From: Ananas comosus
Taxonomy: Eukaryota > Streptophyta > Magnoliopsida > Poales > Bromeliaceae
Length of the DNA: 64,000 nt
Direction of reading: 5' to 3'
NCBI RefSeq assembly: GCF_001540865.1
Contig: NC_033630.1
Coordinates: 4,099,909 to 4,163,908, forward strand
In this document: piece by piece, positions 45,832-59,200 of the stretch
Position numbering within the stretch: the stretch's first letter is position 1
Layout: every line of letters begins with the position of its first letter
The notes under the pieces: generated by a model
What the model saw: the letters and a program-made list of their open reading frames with translations, nothing else
Told to the model about the DNA's origin: nothing
Databases searched by the model: none
Made by a program: the position numbers and the translations under genes

Positions 45832-48800
45832 ATGGCGGATCGATTGACCCGTATTGCGATCGTGAGCTCCGACCGGTGCAAGCCCAAGAAGTGTCGCCAA
45901 GAATGCAAGAAGAGTTGCCCCGTCGTCAAAACCGGTATAATGATTTGAATTTTGCCTCGCAATGAGTCTTTTGATCCTAAATATGGAAGTTTAAGTCATC
46001 AAGTTTGGTTTCGTGGTCAAAATCTAGCTGATTTTGATGACTTTATGATATGTAAGAATTGGGATTTTAGTTAAGGAATCTTTTGTTTTCCTGTTCATCT
46101 TGTGTAGTTGCTTGGGTTGTATTAGGTTTAGATCATGTTACGGTTGCTGAAGTTCATTGTTGTTTTCCACTCGGAGAACAACCTTTCTTTGCTTTCATGA
46201 TTATAGACAAGTCGTCTTTTTTTTTTTTTTTGAATGAGGGTTTTTTTTTTTTTTTAATGTGCTTCCTCTTAATGGTTCTCTTGTTGATTGCTTAGTTTTA
46301 TTTTGTAGCTATTTTCCTCTAAGTTGATTTTGATATCATTACTGCAGATAAGCTATAAATAGCTGTTATTAACCGAATTCTAATGTGCTAAAGTGAATTT
46401 GTGCAAGATTAGATCTTCTGATTGTGTTGTAGATATTATAAACTTGCTTTTTAAATAGTATCATTTTTGCCTGCTTCTGATGTTATCATCGTTTACCGTC
46501 TTAGCTTCTGTTGCATTAGTATATTTTTTAGGTTTTAACTTTTTCCTACTTGGTTTTCTGGTTAGGTGTCAAAACCCACGTTTATAGGAAATAAAAACTT
46601 GCAACTTGAAATGAGTCTATTATGTTGTTTGCAGTATATTGGTGGTGCATTTTTATCAAACTTACATTGGTTGTGCTTGACACATTATACAGGAAAACTC
46701 TGTATTGAAGTCACCCCGGCCTCAAAAATTGCTTTTATTTCCGAGGAGTTATGTATTGGATGTGGTATTTGTGTGAAGGTCTGTTCCGGTTATGGTCACT
46801 TCTCTACATGTTGATATCTGAGCATTTTCTTGTCCATGTTAAGGGATCAAGGTTTGCAACCTCACCATATTTTTGTTACTGGTGCAGAAATGCCCGTTTG
46901 AGGCCATTCAAATCATCAATTTACCAAAGGACCTGGACAAAGACACTACTCATCGCTATGGACCAAACACATTCAAGTTGCACAGGTTCGCAGAGACCTT
47001 GATTCCTTCGCAAAATATGATTTTTCTTTCATCACTTTCTATATTTTACCTCCTCGTACTTGTTCTCCTTCCTCCTCTATCTCTTATGATTGTGATAATA
47101 TGACCGCTATAATACTAGTATGTCCGGTATCATTATTACATCTAATGAGTTACCAAAAATTCTCATAACAGGTTGCCAGTTCCAAGACCTGGGCAAGTTC
47201 TAGGCCTGGTAGGAACAAATGGTATTGGGAAATCCACTGCACTTAAAGTGTTGGCTGGGAAGTTGAAGCCTAACTTGGGCCGATTCAATGTAATGATTAT
47301 TTTGCCCTTTACGATTATTCCTTGCTGGACATAAGTATGAACATTTATCTTCTATCTTTTTTGCTTCTTTTGCAGAATCCTCCTGATTGGCAAGAAATTT
47401 TGACATATTTCCGTGGTTCTGAACTTCAGAATTATTTCACTCGTATACTAGAGGATAATCTGAAGGTGCCTTCACGTACATACTTATTTTCTCACGAATT
47501 GATTTCTGATTTTAACAATAGGGAAGAATTCTTATATTATGTAACTTATTGATTGCGGTATATGGTACCATGCTGTGAGCTTTTTATTTGGATGTATACC
47601 CATGAACCATACTTATGAATGCTACCTGTGGGAGCTGCTGCTGTTATCTATGGTAGTAATCAATGCAAAATTGCTAATAATAAGCCCTTATTTTCCCAGG
47701 CGCATGTTTTTTAATAGCAGTTGATATTATTCGGCACTTGATTTCCTAGTCTTTCAATGTAATATTGACTTAGAATTGTTTGCTCCCAGTCTTAGAATTG
47801 TTTGCTCCCACAGTCATCACTGCTTTGATTTTTGTTTGCTGTTACATATTCATGTGTGGCTTGTAATTCAATCTTAGTTTCTGAATGTTGCTGTGCTAGT
47901 TTGACCCCGAGATAGTAATAACATAGCATATTCAATTGCCCTTTTTCGCTTGGAAATCTTTTGGCCATTCCTGATGTGGACATCTTTGATAGTGCTGGTG
48001 ATGTTCACAATTTGTATGCTATATGTCATCATTTGTACTCATATTCCATTAGCTGTACTCATGTGATTGTAACATTTTTCATGCTACAGGCAATTATCAA
48101 GCCACAGTACGTTGACCACATTCCAAAAGCTGTTCAAGGGAATGTTGGGCAGGTGCTCGATCAGAAGGATGAGAGAGATATGAAGGCTGAATTATGTGTT
48201 GATCTCGAGTTGAACCAGGTCATTGACCGAAATGTGGGCGATTTGTCTGGTGGAGAGCTGCAAAGATTTGCGATTGCTGTAGTTGCTGTGCAAAATGCAG
48301 AAATCTATATGTTTGATGAGCCATCAAGTTATCTTGACGTGAAGCAGAGGCTTAAAGCTGCACAAGTAGTCCGGTCCTTGCTTAGACCTAACAGGTCTGA
48401 GGATTTCCGTGTTTTACACTTGATATTCTGTAACTATATCTAATTGCATATATCTATTGATGATTTATTCTTTTTCTCCTTTGTTTTGCCTTTTTTGTTA
48501 GCTATGTGATTGTTGTGGAGCATGACCTCAGTGTCCTGGATTACTTATCAGACTTCATTTGTTGCTTATACGGAAAGCCAGGAGCTTACGGAGTTGTTAC
48601 TTTGCCCTTTTCTGTGCGAGAAGGGATCAACATATTCTTGGCTGGTTTTGTTCCTACAGAAAACCTCCGGTTTCGTGAAGAATCACTTACATTTAAGGTA
48701 ACAGCATCTCGCAGCCAAATATTTGCTAGATCAGGTTTCTTTTGGGTAAAGGTGTATGAAAAGCACCTCCACTTTCGGCCTTTTCGAAACAGAACGCCAA

Positions 48801-51800
48801 GCTATTTTTTGATTGGTGAATCCTCTGCTGTTTCTTCCATATTGAGTTTTCTCTGTCAGTTAAATGGGGCATTCTGTTAAAATTTCTATAGACCGTAACT
48901 TAAAAAGGACCCATGGTTTGTTCAGGTAAAAAGCTAGAAGACTCATTGAACTTGCAAAATTGCCATTGAAGTTAACTGAATCCCTCAATTGTTCTCACGA
49001 AAATAATTCAAATCGAAATAAGAAAAAGTTGAGAGGGGTGTTGATCGAAAATAAGTTAAAGTTGTGTATATTCATTTTCACATGCCCATTGGTGGCTTTT
49101 TGATTATTTTCTTTTCTTAGGTCGCTGAGACTCCTCAGGAAAGTGCTGAGGAGATCCAAACATACCAACGTTACAAGTATCCTACAATGACTAAAACCCA
49201 GGGTAACTTCAGGCTTTCGGTCATTGAGGGTGAATTTACTGATTCTCAGATTATTGTGATGCTTGGTGAGAATGGTACTGGAAAAACAACCTTCATACGG
49301 ATGTTGGTATGCTACTTTTGCCTTTGCATTTTATTATCTTCGAGGGACTTTTGTGTATATAACACCAAAATATATGTTTTTACATGCGTACCAGTGGAAA
49401 ACTACAATTTGCATTACACTTAGAATTAGCCCTTTTTTAGTGTGATACGGCAAAGTTTTGCGCCTATACCCTTTAAGATGACTCACATTTCTTGTATGTT
49501 CCTCTCTGAATGAGTTGGGTTTCCATGCTAAAAATGTGTCCGTCAATGGAAAATTTCAAGATTACCACTATTTCACCCAAAACTCATATATCCAGTGCGA
49601 AAAGTTTCTCAAGCAGAGAGAGAGACACAAATAGGAGTTATTGCAATCGTTGGATGCATAAATTGTGACTTCCATTGGATCCACATACAAATATTGCTAA
49701 TTAACTTATTAATAAGGTTACGGATGCTTAACTTTAAGGTGTTTACATGGATATACGTGTATTTTGCGGAATATTTACGTATCCAAAAATTCATACTTTT
49801 GATTATGCCTCTTCCTAACTTTGGAGAACTGAAGGGGGAAGTTATCACTCAGGCTTTCTTCCATTTCTTTTTGTGTGTGTGTGTGTGTGTGTCTTTCAGG
49901 CTGGATTGTTGAAGCCGGATACTGTAGAAGGTACAGATGTTGAAATACCTGAGTTCCATGTTTCGTATAAACCTCAGAAAATCAGTCCTAAGTTTCAATC
50001 TACTGTGAGACACTTGCTGCATCAGAAAATAAGGGATTCTTATATGCATGCTCAGTTTGTGTCGGATGTTATGAAACCGTTGCAAATTGAGCAACTCATG
50101 GACCAGGAAGTGGTAAATCTCTCTGGTGGAGAGCTTCAAAGAGTAGCCTTGTGCCTATGTCTTGGAAAGGTTTGTATAGCGTTGATATTGTTGTCTTACA
50201 TTCTTTTACCTTTTTGCTCATGTTTTTTTTTTCATATGCAGTAAAACCTATGATGCAGATTAGCCAAAAAATTGATCATTTAGACATACGCCTTGTTGTT
50301 TTATTCTTCGCTGAGATAGTATTTAGGACCTATACTCGGTGGCTTAGGAAGTTGAGTGCACTATAGTGGAAAAACTATCTCATACTATAGAGACGGTAAT
50401 TTTTTCTTTTTAGGGATAATTGCCTATATACTCCTCAAAACTTCGGAAATATCTCTTTTACCCTTACTTTTTTTTCCTTTCTAATATACCCCTCATATGT
50501 TCCTCCGTTATTCCAAAATATCCATGTAGTTACCACCCGTTAAGTTAACTTGGGTTAAACATGATGAGTTAAGTATCTACTAGAGTTAAAAAAATCGAAA
50601 TAGCTCTTTTGCCCTTAACTTAAGGGCAAATAAGAAATGTTGGTGATGGTAGAAGGGTATATTTGAAAAGATCAAAAATCAAAATATTTTTTATGTCCCT
50701 AACTTAAGGGCAAATAAGAAAGTCGGTGATGGTGAAAGAGTATATTTGAAAGGGCAAAATAGTAATTTTATATAGATAACAGTTATTGCTAACAGTTCAT
50801 TAATAGAATTTAATTCTAGAGATATATTTGAAATAGGTTGGAACGTAAAAAGGGTATTTTGAATATTTTAGCCTTCTAAGGGGAGTAAATCAGAAACTCG
50901 GGAACTTTTAGGGGTATATAAGCAAATGCCCCTTTTTTTTAACCTCTTATATTGGGTTAGTTTTGTCTGTAGAGTTGTCACAAGAGGATTCTATTTTACT
51001 TTCCTATTATGAAGTACTACTCATCCCATTGTCTATAATATCTCAGTTATCCCGTTTTTCCTAGGCCTTTTTGTGGCTATTAGATGAATCTTCATGGTAA
51101 GAAAATAATGCTCTTTCATTAATTAATCAGGTTGCAGCGAACGTGTGCAGTTTGTGTACTAGACACCTGATAGTGTGAATGACCTAGGATAAGCCTTCTA
51201 CACATTGTAGAATGCTGCTAGAGTAAATTATTTGACCATCTTTTTCCATTTGTAGATTGCTTATCATTGGGTATTGTTTTCTTGTTCTATTTTTTTAACA
51301 TGGACAAAATTTGTTTCATGACGTTTTTCAGCCAGCAGACATCTATTTGATAGATGAACCAAGTGCCTATCTAGATTCAGAGCAGCGTATTGTTGCCTCA
51401 AAGGTCATAAAAAGATTCATCCTTCACGCGAAGAAAACTGCATTTGTCGTTGAGCATGATTTCATCATGGCAACCTACCTTGCTGATAAAGTTATCGTCT
51501 ATGAGGGGATACCTTCTGTAGATTGTACTGCCAACGCACCGCAGTCATTGGTATCTGGGATGAACCGTTTTCTCTCAGTAAGTGCCAGTCATTTACTTTT
51601 GGACCTTCCTTTTTCTTTTGGTGTGGAAGTTGTGTTGATTGAACCTCTAATTTATTTGATTGTAGAGGCGAGTTTGGTGTTTTCAGTTTAATGTCTCTTG
51701 TTGGTCTCTAGTTTTTGTTTGTCTGCCTTATTGGTTTCTCGTATTTTATGCACTCAAATCTGATGCATCATTTTCTTTGGTGCAGCATCTTGATATTACT

Positions 51801-51905
51801 TTTAGGCGAGATCCGACCAATTACAGGCCCCGCATAAACAAGTTGGATTCAACAAAGGATAGGGAACAAAAATCTGCAGGATCTTATTACTACCTTGACG
51901 ATTAA
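45832..51905 (+). CDS. ABCE2: ABCE2/RLI ribosome-recycling ATPase
   Basis: Eleven exons: 45832-45934, 46693-46778, 46888-46985, 47172-47289, 47376-47465, 48090-48394, 48502-48697, 49121-49306, 49900-50169, 51332-51577, 51786-51905; phases agree and give 605 aa, the standard ABCE1 length. The N-terminal domain has the eight Fe-S cysteines (16, 21, 25, 29, 55, 58, 61, 65; [12 protein letters not shown]). NBD1: Walker [10 protein letters not shown] (110-118), signature LSGGELQR (217-224), Walker B IYMFDEP. NBD2: Walker [10 protein letters not shown] (381-389), second LSGGELQR, Walker B IYLIDEP. It lacks membrane segments, as expected. The protein splits post-termination ribosomes in the cytosol with eRF1/Pelota, aids initiation, and was first named RNase L inhibitor; plant copies also suppress RNA silencing. 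Intron 9 carries a TIR element (50413-50931). A possible 77-bp intron lies in the 3' leader at 51925-52001. Confidence 0.97.
47780..47830 (+). repeat. short tandem repeat in ABCE2 intron 5
   Basis: CTTAGAATTGTTTGCTCCCA occurs twice in a row in the intron between exons 5 and 6. Confidence 0.8.
50413..50931. mobile_element. TIR element in ABCE2 intron 9
   Basis: Starts GGGATAATTGCCTATATACT and ends GTATATAAGCAAATGCCC, imperfect inverted repeats. The internal direct repeat CTTAAGGGCAAATAAGAAA occurs twice. Structure and end sequence resemble the element in the last MTV1 intron (54467-54937) and the one at 20119-21029. T-rich flanks obscure the target duplication. Confidence 0.7.
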
Positions 51906-51934
51906 TGTAAAGGAGCATATGCAGGTTTATTCAT

Positions 51935-51937
<3 letters not shown>

Positions 51938-51975
<38 letters not shown>
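51938..51975 (+). repeat. (CT)n microsatellite in ABCE2 3' region
   Basis: Uninterrupted alternating CT just past the stop codon, within the possible 3'-leader intron, where it could act as a polypyrimidine tract. Confidence 0.85.
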
Positions 51976-51979
<4 letters not shown>

Positions 51980-52001
51980 GATGATGTCGTCTATTTTGCA
52001 G

Positions 52002-54345
52002 GATTATTTAACTGCCCTGCCTTGTCCGGTGATACAGAGCCCCTTTGCCACCACGAATGATCGCAACTAGAGTTATATTTTCTAGAAGGTTGAGGGTTAT
52101 TTTTCGCGTCTTGATGCTTTCTAATCTTTTACTTGCTTGATCCTCCAACATGTTGAGTCTATTATGACTTACTACAGAAATCAGAAAGAGCTTCTGCCGC
52201 CCCTGCTGCCGCTTATGGTTTGCTATTTCCTATTTGATCCTCTACCCTTACAGACTGGCTCGTGCACCAAATTCGCCTGCTTAAGAATCTGTCAGCTGAA
52301 TAGAGGTTCCTAGGTTTCGAGCTGTAGTCGCATGCGGTTACTGAAATTTTTTGTCGGCAGTTAATACTCTGGTTATTTTACTGTAATAAGTCATCTTGGT
52401 CTGAGTGTTGTACGGGTTTATTTATCGCCTTAACTTGAGATTCATTTTAAACTCAGTTCGGATGCACCAGTTTTTTCTATATATAGAGGTTGGGATTGTA
52501 ATTTATGCGTGCTTGTTTGGTTGATGACTTTGCATCGATATTTCTCCGGTGCATGATACTCTCCTTCGACGACGCAATGAACCTGACCTCTCCTGAGCCT
52601 GTTGTTTGTGCGCGTGCTTGTGTGGGATTGTGTTCTACCAGGTTCTGTCGGCTTCCCTTTGGAAACAGCTATTCCTTCATAATTGTTATTTTGTATGAAG
52701 ATTTATAAAATTTGATAAAAATTATTATTTTTATAATGGAGCAAATTTTTATATCGTTTGAATATAAAGTTACTAAAAAATGTTACTGTTTTGTTGTTAC
52801 ACTGAAAAAGGTTACTGTTTGATTTGTAGAATGATGAAAATATATATTTATAACTTCTTATGTGTAGATCTTTTGGATTTTTTTAGAGCATATAAAATTT
52901 GTTAAATTTTGGGTTTCCTCGGGAGTGTGAGTGGGTTTTATATGGTCCGGTGATTTTAGGTTGTGCATGATTAGGTTGACGACTAAACTGTAGGAGTTTG
53001 AGTTTGTGATATTTTAATAGTTTTATATCGGATGAAAACAGAATTATAATTAGGTGTATGAAAAATCATAGATGCTAATAATTATAAATAAAGTTTAAGT
53101 ATTTTGGGTCGATCGTTGGACATAATGAATTATTATTGTTAGTGGATTGAATCATTATATTTTATTTAAAATTTTTTTGAGTTTTTTTCTGTTTGATTCT
53201 CAAATTACACTGGGAAGCGATTGAAATAATATAATTCTTTTTGAATGGTGAGATGTGGGTATCCTGTCATCACGTGGTGCTGAGACGATAGATATAAGTT
53301 CGTTAGAAATTATATATATTATTATGACGTAAATCTCACATTTATAGATTTATATAGCTTTACCAAAAAGCTTCTACATATCTTTTCTACTAAATATAAT
53401 TTACAAAAGGATAAACACATCAACAAAAATTCCACCAAAAATTTCACAAGCATCACGGTCAACAAAATCATATGGAAAATGCTATATATATATCTACAAA
53501 TGAATTTAAATATTACAGTTCACTCACCCTAGAATTTATAATTTTTTTTAAAATTCTAGTATTAAAAAAAAAAAAAAAGACTTTTGCATCACCGCGATGT
53601 CAAATTTACATCTTAAACAATAGGTGTACAGGGCGGCATTGCTATAAACATATTTAATAAAGTCAAACCTATAGGCTTACCATCTGTATAAATGAAAATA
53701 CAAAATAAAAGAAAGAACCACTTGTTCACCTAGAAGCGCTAGTTTTTTTTCTTAAAAAAGAGTCACAAAGCTTCAGCAACCAGATAAGTGACAGGAAATT
53801 GCATAACCATTCTGTTGATAAAACCATTTATACCATTACAAAATATAAAACCCTACTTTTCTGATAATCCTCTGCAATAATACTCCTCTACATTGCACAG
53901 TAGTAGAATATATATCGACTTGGTTGTTGTTTTGCAACTACTCTCGAGTAATTTACATATAACAAGAACAAATCAAGCTCATGCAAATACTGATCAAAAC
54001 AAAATGCGACAACAACAAGCACGGTAGCAAACCATGTTAAAGCCCCAGGAACACTTTTATTATTCGCTGTAGAGAATGAACCAGGATTTAATTCTCGAGA
54101 AAAAAGAGAAAAAAAGATACAACGACCACCCACAGATATAACCTTCTCCATAATTACGATTCCCAACTGTATCGATGGCAATACAACACAAAACCCGCAA
54201 AACAAGTATAAACTCGTGGAGCTTGAGGCATGGATTATCTGTTATTGCAAAAGAATATATAAAGTTCATGCAAGTAAAAGCACCGCACTACTTGCAATCC
54301 ATTCTGAAGGGCTTCTGTACTATATCATCAACCCACATTAAAGAT
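52002..54345. other. convergent intergenic region between ABCE2 and MTV1
   Basis: Roughly 52002-52700 is likely ABCE2 3' leader; from 53700 up to 54345 is likely MTV1 3' leader (minus strand). The middle is AT-rich. Open frames (52505-52708, 53472-53657, 53888-54269) show no domain. Confidence 0.4.
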
Positions 54346-57300
54346 TTACAGAACTTTCTTCGAACCACGGGCTGCTGCGAGGTGATCCTGCCATGAGCAG
54401 AAGCAGAGGCATTATTACTTCGGCCGGTAGTTTCATTTTAACTTAAAGAAGTGTAGATTAAAATAAGGTTAATTGCATACAGTTATCTGTAAACATATCG
54501 AATAGCAGATATATCCCCACAAAGTTCAACTTTTTAATTTTATCCTCGCAAAAGTCCTACCGTTTTCAAATATACCTCTGCTGTTAGGATCCGTTAAAAA
54601 ATTATACTTAACCATGAGTTAAATACTTAACCCTGGTTAGTGAATAAGTTAAATTGATCTTTTTACCACTCTTATAGTATTGGATGAAATACTTTTTTGG
54701 GAGGACATTTCTGCAAAATTTTAACAATTGGGACTTATGGAGGGATATAATTGTAAGGATAAAAAGGTCATTTTACTTAATTGTTGTTAAAAATTAAACT
54801 ATGCTTTAACGGTAACAAACTAGAGAAGCAAATATGAATATCACTAGACTTTTGCAGGGATAAAAATAAAAAATAAACTTTGTAGGGAGATTATCTGTTA
54901 TTCGATATGTTTATAGGAAGCTGTATGCAATTAACCCATTAAAATAATATGGTTCCATATATGCCACAATGAGTATCATGGACTATCCTTCAATTTTACT
55001 GCAAGCAATTTATTATGCTAAATTCAGCTATATAATATGCACGAAAGAGATAAATACTAGTAAGGATCTCAAGTTTCCTCAAAACAGTCTATCAATACAA
55101 GTTCTAAGGACTAAGATGGTAAAAATTCATACCGATATGAAATCAAAAGCTTTAGTCTCCTTTTTCGTGCTGCTCATTGCCGTCGAACCATGGCTCTGAA
55201 CTGGATTATTTAAATTTTGGAAAACATCAGGGAGAGGAGAAGAGTGATGACCGCCCTCCATCACAGGATTCCCAGCTGCCTGTCCAAAACCAGGGTTTAG
55301 ATTTCCGAGGTTTTGCAATAGCAACTGCTGCTGAGAAGCGATGAAAGCTCCCATTGCACCATAATTCAACGCCTGGGTCGCAAAAGCTTGGTTGTACATA
55401 AGATTTGGAGGCACATTATACTGCAAAGGGACCTGAGAGTACAATGAGTTTGAACCAAGAAGGCCATGTAATGCCCCATTGGACCCTTGAACTGCTCCTG
55501 CGGAAGTTAAACCGGCCATTATATCATTTGAGTGCTGCTTATCTGTCCCTGCTTCCTGAAAGAGCTTCTCAGAGTTGCCACCAAAAAGATCAAGTAACTC
55601 AGAATTATTTGACAAAGGCATGCTGTGCATTTCACTGGACGAATTATCATCTACAGTCAGCCCAGAAAAAAGATCACTTGGGTCCTTGTTTTCTGCCTCA
55701 TGGAAGGACACATCAGCAAATGGATCGCTATTTTCTCTGTTCCCAGTGGTGTTCAGCTCAGCAACAAGGTTACCGCCGAATAAATCATCAACTTGAGAAG
55801 CAGATGAAGTAAGAATGGATGTGCTATGATCATGTTCAGCGATAGAAGCTTCAGATTCGTTATTATTTAGGTCGCCTGTGTCAATTAAGTCAGGCATCTC
55901 AACAACAGGGGCTGGCATGTTTTTTGTATTTGAATATGAAGGAGCTGCAGCATTTCTTACTTCAGTATTGGAATCTCCATCTAGGAGACTAAAGACCTAA
56001 TCAGAAGCAAGAGAAACATGTTTAAGAAAGGAAGATGAATAATGAACATAAAAGAATAAGGAGTCACAGGCCAAAAGGGAAAAAGTCATTTTTAATACTT
56101 CAGCATAATTAATAAGCAAATAGAAAATTTGTGAAGAAAGCAATTTATCTGGGGTAACTCTGGACCTGAACTGAGAAACTTACCTTGATAGCCTTTTCCC
56201 TCAAAGAAGCTTGGGGTAACTCAGAACACTTAACCACAGAATCCCTGTTTTCACTGAAGTAAGATGTTATGATTAAGTAGGGTTCATCCTCCTTTTTCCT
56301 CAGGATTGCCTCCAAGACACAGATAGCCTTCATTCGAACCTGGAAAAAAGTTCGCCGTTGAACACATGCAAACTGAAATAAATAGTTTCCTGAAAAAATT
56401 ATCATATTTCTTCTGAAATCGAAAACCAACAAGTACAAAATCACGTCATGAAGTCTATTATCTTATTATGATAGAATCTGATAAAAAACATATGGTCATA
56501 TCATTGGCTAGAAGATGAAAAGGCTCTACAGAAATTGATAGGTTTCTTCAACCGACTGTGAACCTAATATAAATGCTCTACAAGATGGTGCCAAATTCCC
56601 AACCAAAACAAGATTATATATATATGCATATAACGACTTGTCATGAAAGCTATAAGGCCAATTAGTTCATAAAGTAATCTTGCTGGTTGCCATTCAGGCC
56701 CACCTTACTCGAGCAATCCTGAAAAGAAGTCCTCTAGGTATGGAAAAAGCCTAAACAAGGGAAGAAGATGAGAACAATTTTAGGAATTTGTCATGATTTC
56801 ATGGAAAAGAGAGGACAAAAGATGTATAAAACTTGAACAGGATCAAAAAGTTATAGCCTAATATCCATCAGTTACAAACCGAACAAAAAGCATTATTCAA
56901 ACAACAGTTTCTTCATATTTAATCAGAATTCTGTTCTCAATGCTTCAAAATCAATTCGTGTTCATTCTTATGTGCCATTTTAAAGAAATGCAAGAACAAT
57001 CAGAAAAACTAAAGAAGATATAAGAATATTACAACTCTTTAAGTCAATCATTAGCCACAAATCAACGGACAAATTAAAAAGAGACTATTAAAAATTTAAA
57101 ATTGCCAAACCAAAAGACTGAATGCTCGCTCAAACGAGAAGACGTAAACTTATCCAGAATGCACAAAGCTCCATACACCATCGTGAATAAACAGATAAGA
57201 ATAAACAAATATGATGTAAACTAGTAATAGCAGTAGTATAACTGAAATATTAGTAGATTGATCTTAAATGACCTAAAAGGCGACCTCAAGAATTCACAGG

Positions 57301-59105
57301 CTACAAGATCAAAAAAGAGAAAAATAAAGGCAAAACTTAACCGAAAGACAACTAAGGTAACGAAAAAAGCTTATCAGTCTTACCTGCCATAGAGGAGATT
57401 GAAGCTTACTCTCCAATGCACGACTCATTGCCAGTGCATCCAACTTTGAGGCCTCACCGAGAAACACCTGAAGAGCATCACGTGTCGGTTGCAAGCGAAC
57501 GCCACCAGAGGTGACAATGGTTTCCAAAAGCCTTTCTTCACGACTCTTAACCCCTGACCCACTCGAACCAGTAGTATCATCATTTGCTGCCGAGTCAGCT
57601 GTGCTACTTCTTGAGTCAGACCCCCATGTACTAGAACCCACATTTTTCGTGATTCCAGAAGAAACCCAACTTTCACGATGGCCTTCACTCCCTTCATATT
57701 TATCATGTCTACCACTTTCATTAGTTAGAGACCTTCTTAGTGTCGGGCTCTTGTACGTACCATTGTTATCATTTTTCATTATTGAATGTGCTGCAGCAAA
57801 GGTGTTCAGTCCCTGCTTAATCGTAGCACTACCAAGACCCACCACTTCACTAAGAAAAGACTTCTTGTCTTCGGTTGGCATCTCAAAATTAGTATTACCG
57901 AAACCTTGAATGCGCTTGCCAAGACTTTCTGTTGTGGAAGTTGATTTAGGTTCATCAGTGGAGAAGATAGCAGAGACCGCCTCCTGGGCACTTTCACGAA
58001 CAGCCTTATTGAGGGCATCTCCTTTTAGGGGATCCAGCTGCCCCTTGTAATGAACCAGCTGCTTAATAGCTACTGAGTGGCGTTGCATTTCTCTCCTGAA
58101 TTCAGGGCCGGATTTTCCAACTGCGTACTTTATTAGCCGCAATGCCTACCAACAAGCATCAATAGAAATTAATAACAAAAACTTCTTAATCTATAAAAAG
58201 TTATCTCCTCCAAAAGAAGAGTTAGGTTTATTAGCAGATTTAGGATCTCGAGCAGTATGTACCCACTTTATATCAGGAAAGAAATAAGAAGATATATTTA
58301 GGCAAAATTGTATAGAGCCGACCTGAACTACGCAAAGGTTGAAATAGATGCATGAAATATAAAAAAAAATTTATTCTACTGTGTAGCTTTACGCTAATTT
58401 TAAATTAATGACCTCTGTCATCTGATGGCATTTTTAACACGATTCAAATAATAGAATATTCTACAAAACTTTTTGATGGGAACCATTAATTCCAAGAAAA
58501 TTCACTGAAATTAACATAACTATTAAGTTTGAGATAGCCATTTCAAAATGCCCTTAGTTCAGGTAAGCTTTATACATTTTTCCTATAATTTATATCGAGT
58601 CAGAGCGACAGTTGAATGCCCCATAAAATAATCATCGATTGTATGCCATTATATGATCACAAAGCGGTTACCTGCATGCACTAATTAAGCAACCCTTTGA
58701 TGTTTCAATTCAACACATAAACTATTTTAGGAAACAAAAACGACTTACTCATAAAATAACCCAAACCAACGATCAAAACGTTCTCCTAATTGAAAAGTTC
58801 CAACTTTTTCACCATCATACGATCACAAAGGAAAGCCTAATCAAATCCATGAAAGAACAAATTTGGATCAAACCTAAATAAGGAATCAAGCCATGCACCT
58901 TTTGCTTGACGATGGGGCTCTTATGATCAAGCCTCTTGAGGATACAATCCGACACCTCCTTCACGATGCTCGCCTCCGAGGCCCTCAAAAGCTCACAGAT
59001 CTCCTCCAATTTGTACACCGGCGCCACCTTGTCTTCGTCCGAGGTCACCCCGTCGACCATGCGAGATCTCCAATATGCCTCCACCGCTCTCCGGCTCGAA
59101 TCCAT
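54346..59105 (-). CDS. MTV1: MTV1 / tepsin-like ENTH-VHS trafficking adaptor
   Basis: Five exons on the minus strand: 59105-58899, 58145-57384, 56339-56184, 55996-55133, 54387-54346; phase 0 throughout, 676 aa. The start is ATG 59105 (MDSSRRAVEAYWRSRM), not the upstream in-frame GTG. The N-terminal ENTH/VHS-like domain runs to about residue 135 (KLEEICELLRASEASIVKE, SPIVKQKALRLIKYAVGK). A second VHS-like region spans about 250-385 (LLETIVTSGGVRLQPTRD, VRMKAICVLEAILRKKEDE). The rest is disordered, with DLF/DPF motifs and LFSGLTV (484-490), which fits the AP-4 binding pattern LFxG(M/L)x(L/V) known from tepsin. The last tiny exon encodes DHLAAARGSKKVL. MTV1 works at the trans-Golgi network with clathrin and AP-4 in transport to the vacuole. 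The last intron contains a TIR element. Confidence 0.95.
54467..54937. mobile_element. Mutator-like TIR element in the last MTV1 intron, 471 bp
   Basis: Flanked by a perfect 10-bp repeat ATTAAAATAA (54457-54466 and 54938-54947); a Mutator duplication would be 9 bp, so one base may be chance. Ends GGTTAATTGCATACAG and CTGTATGCAATTAACC are inverted repeats; inner arms include CGAATAGCAGAT / ATCTGTTATTCG. Related to 20119-21029. Confidence 0.83.
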
Positions 59106-59200
59106 CTCCACCGCTCGACAATCAACAGCAAAACCCTAACCCTAACCTCTCTACGATCTGAAGAAAACTCTAAATACAATATCCAATCCTAAAATTAATG
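59106..59200 (-). promoter_or_regulatory. telo-box in the MTV1 leader
   Basis: AAACCCTAACCCTAACC at 59131-59147 on the + strand lies about 26 bp upstream of the MTV1 start codon. Tandem telo-box words near start sites are common in plant housekeeping promoters. Confidence 0.5.

Noticed and set aside
54060..54269. Minus-strand frame downstream of the last MTV1 exon
   Set aside because: It lies past the MTV1 stop codon at 54346 and has no domain; likely 3' leader.
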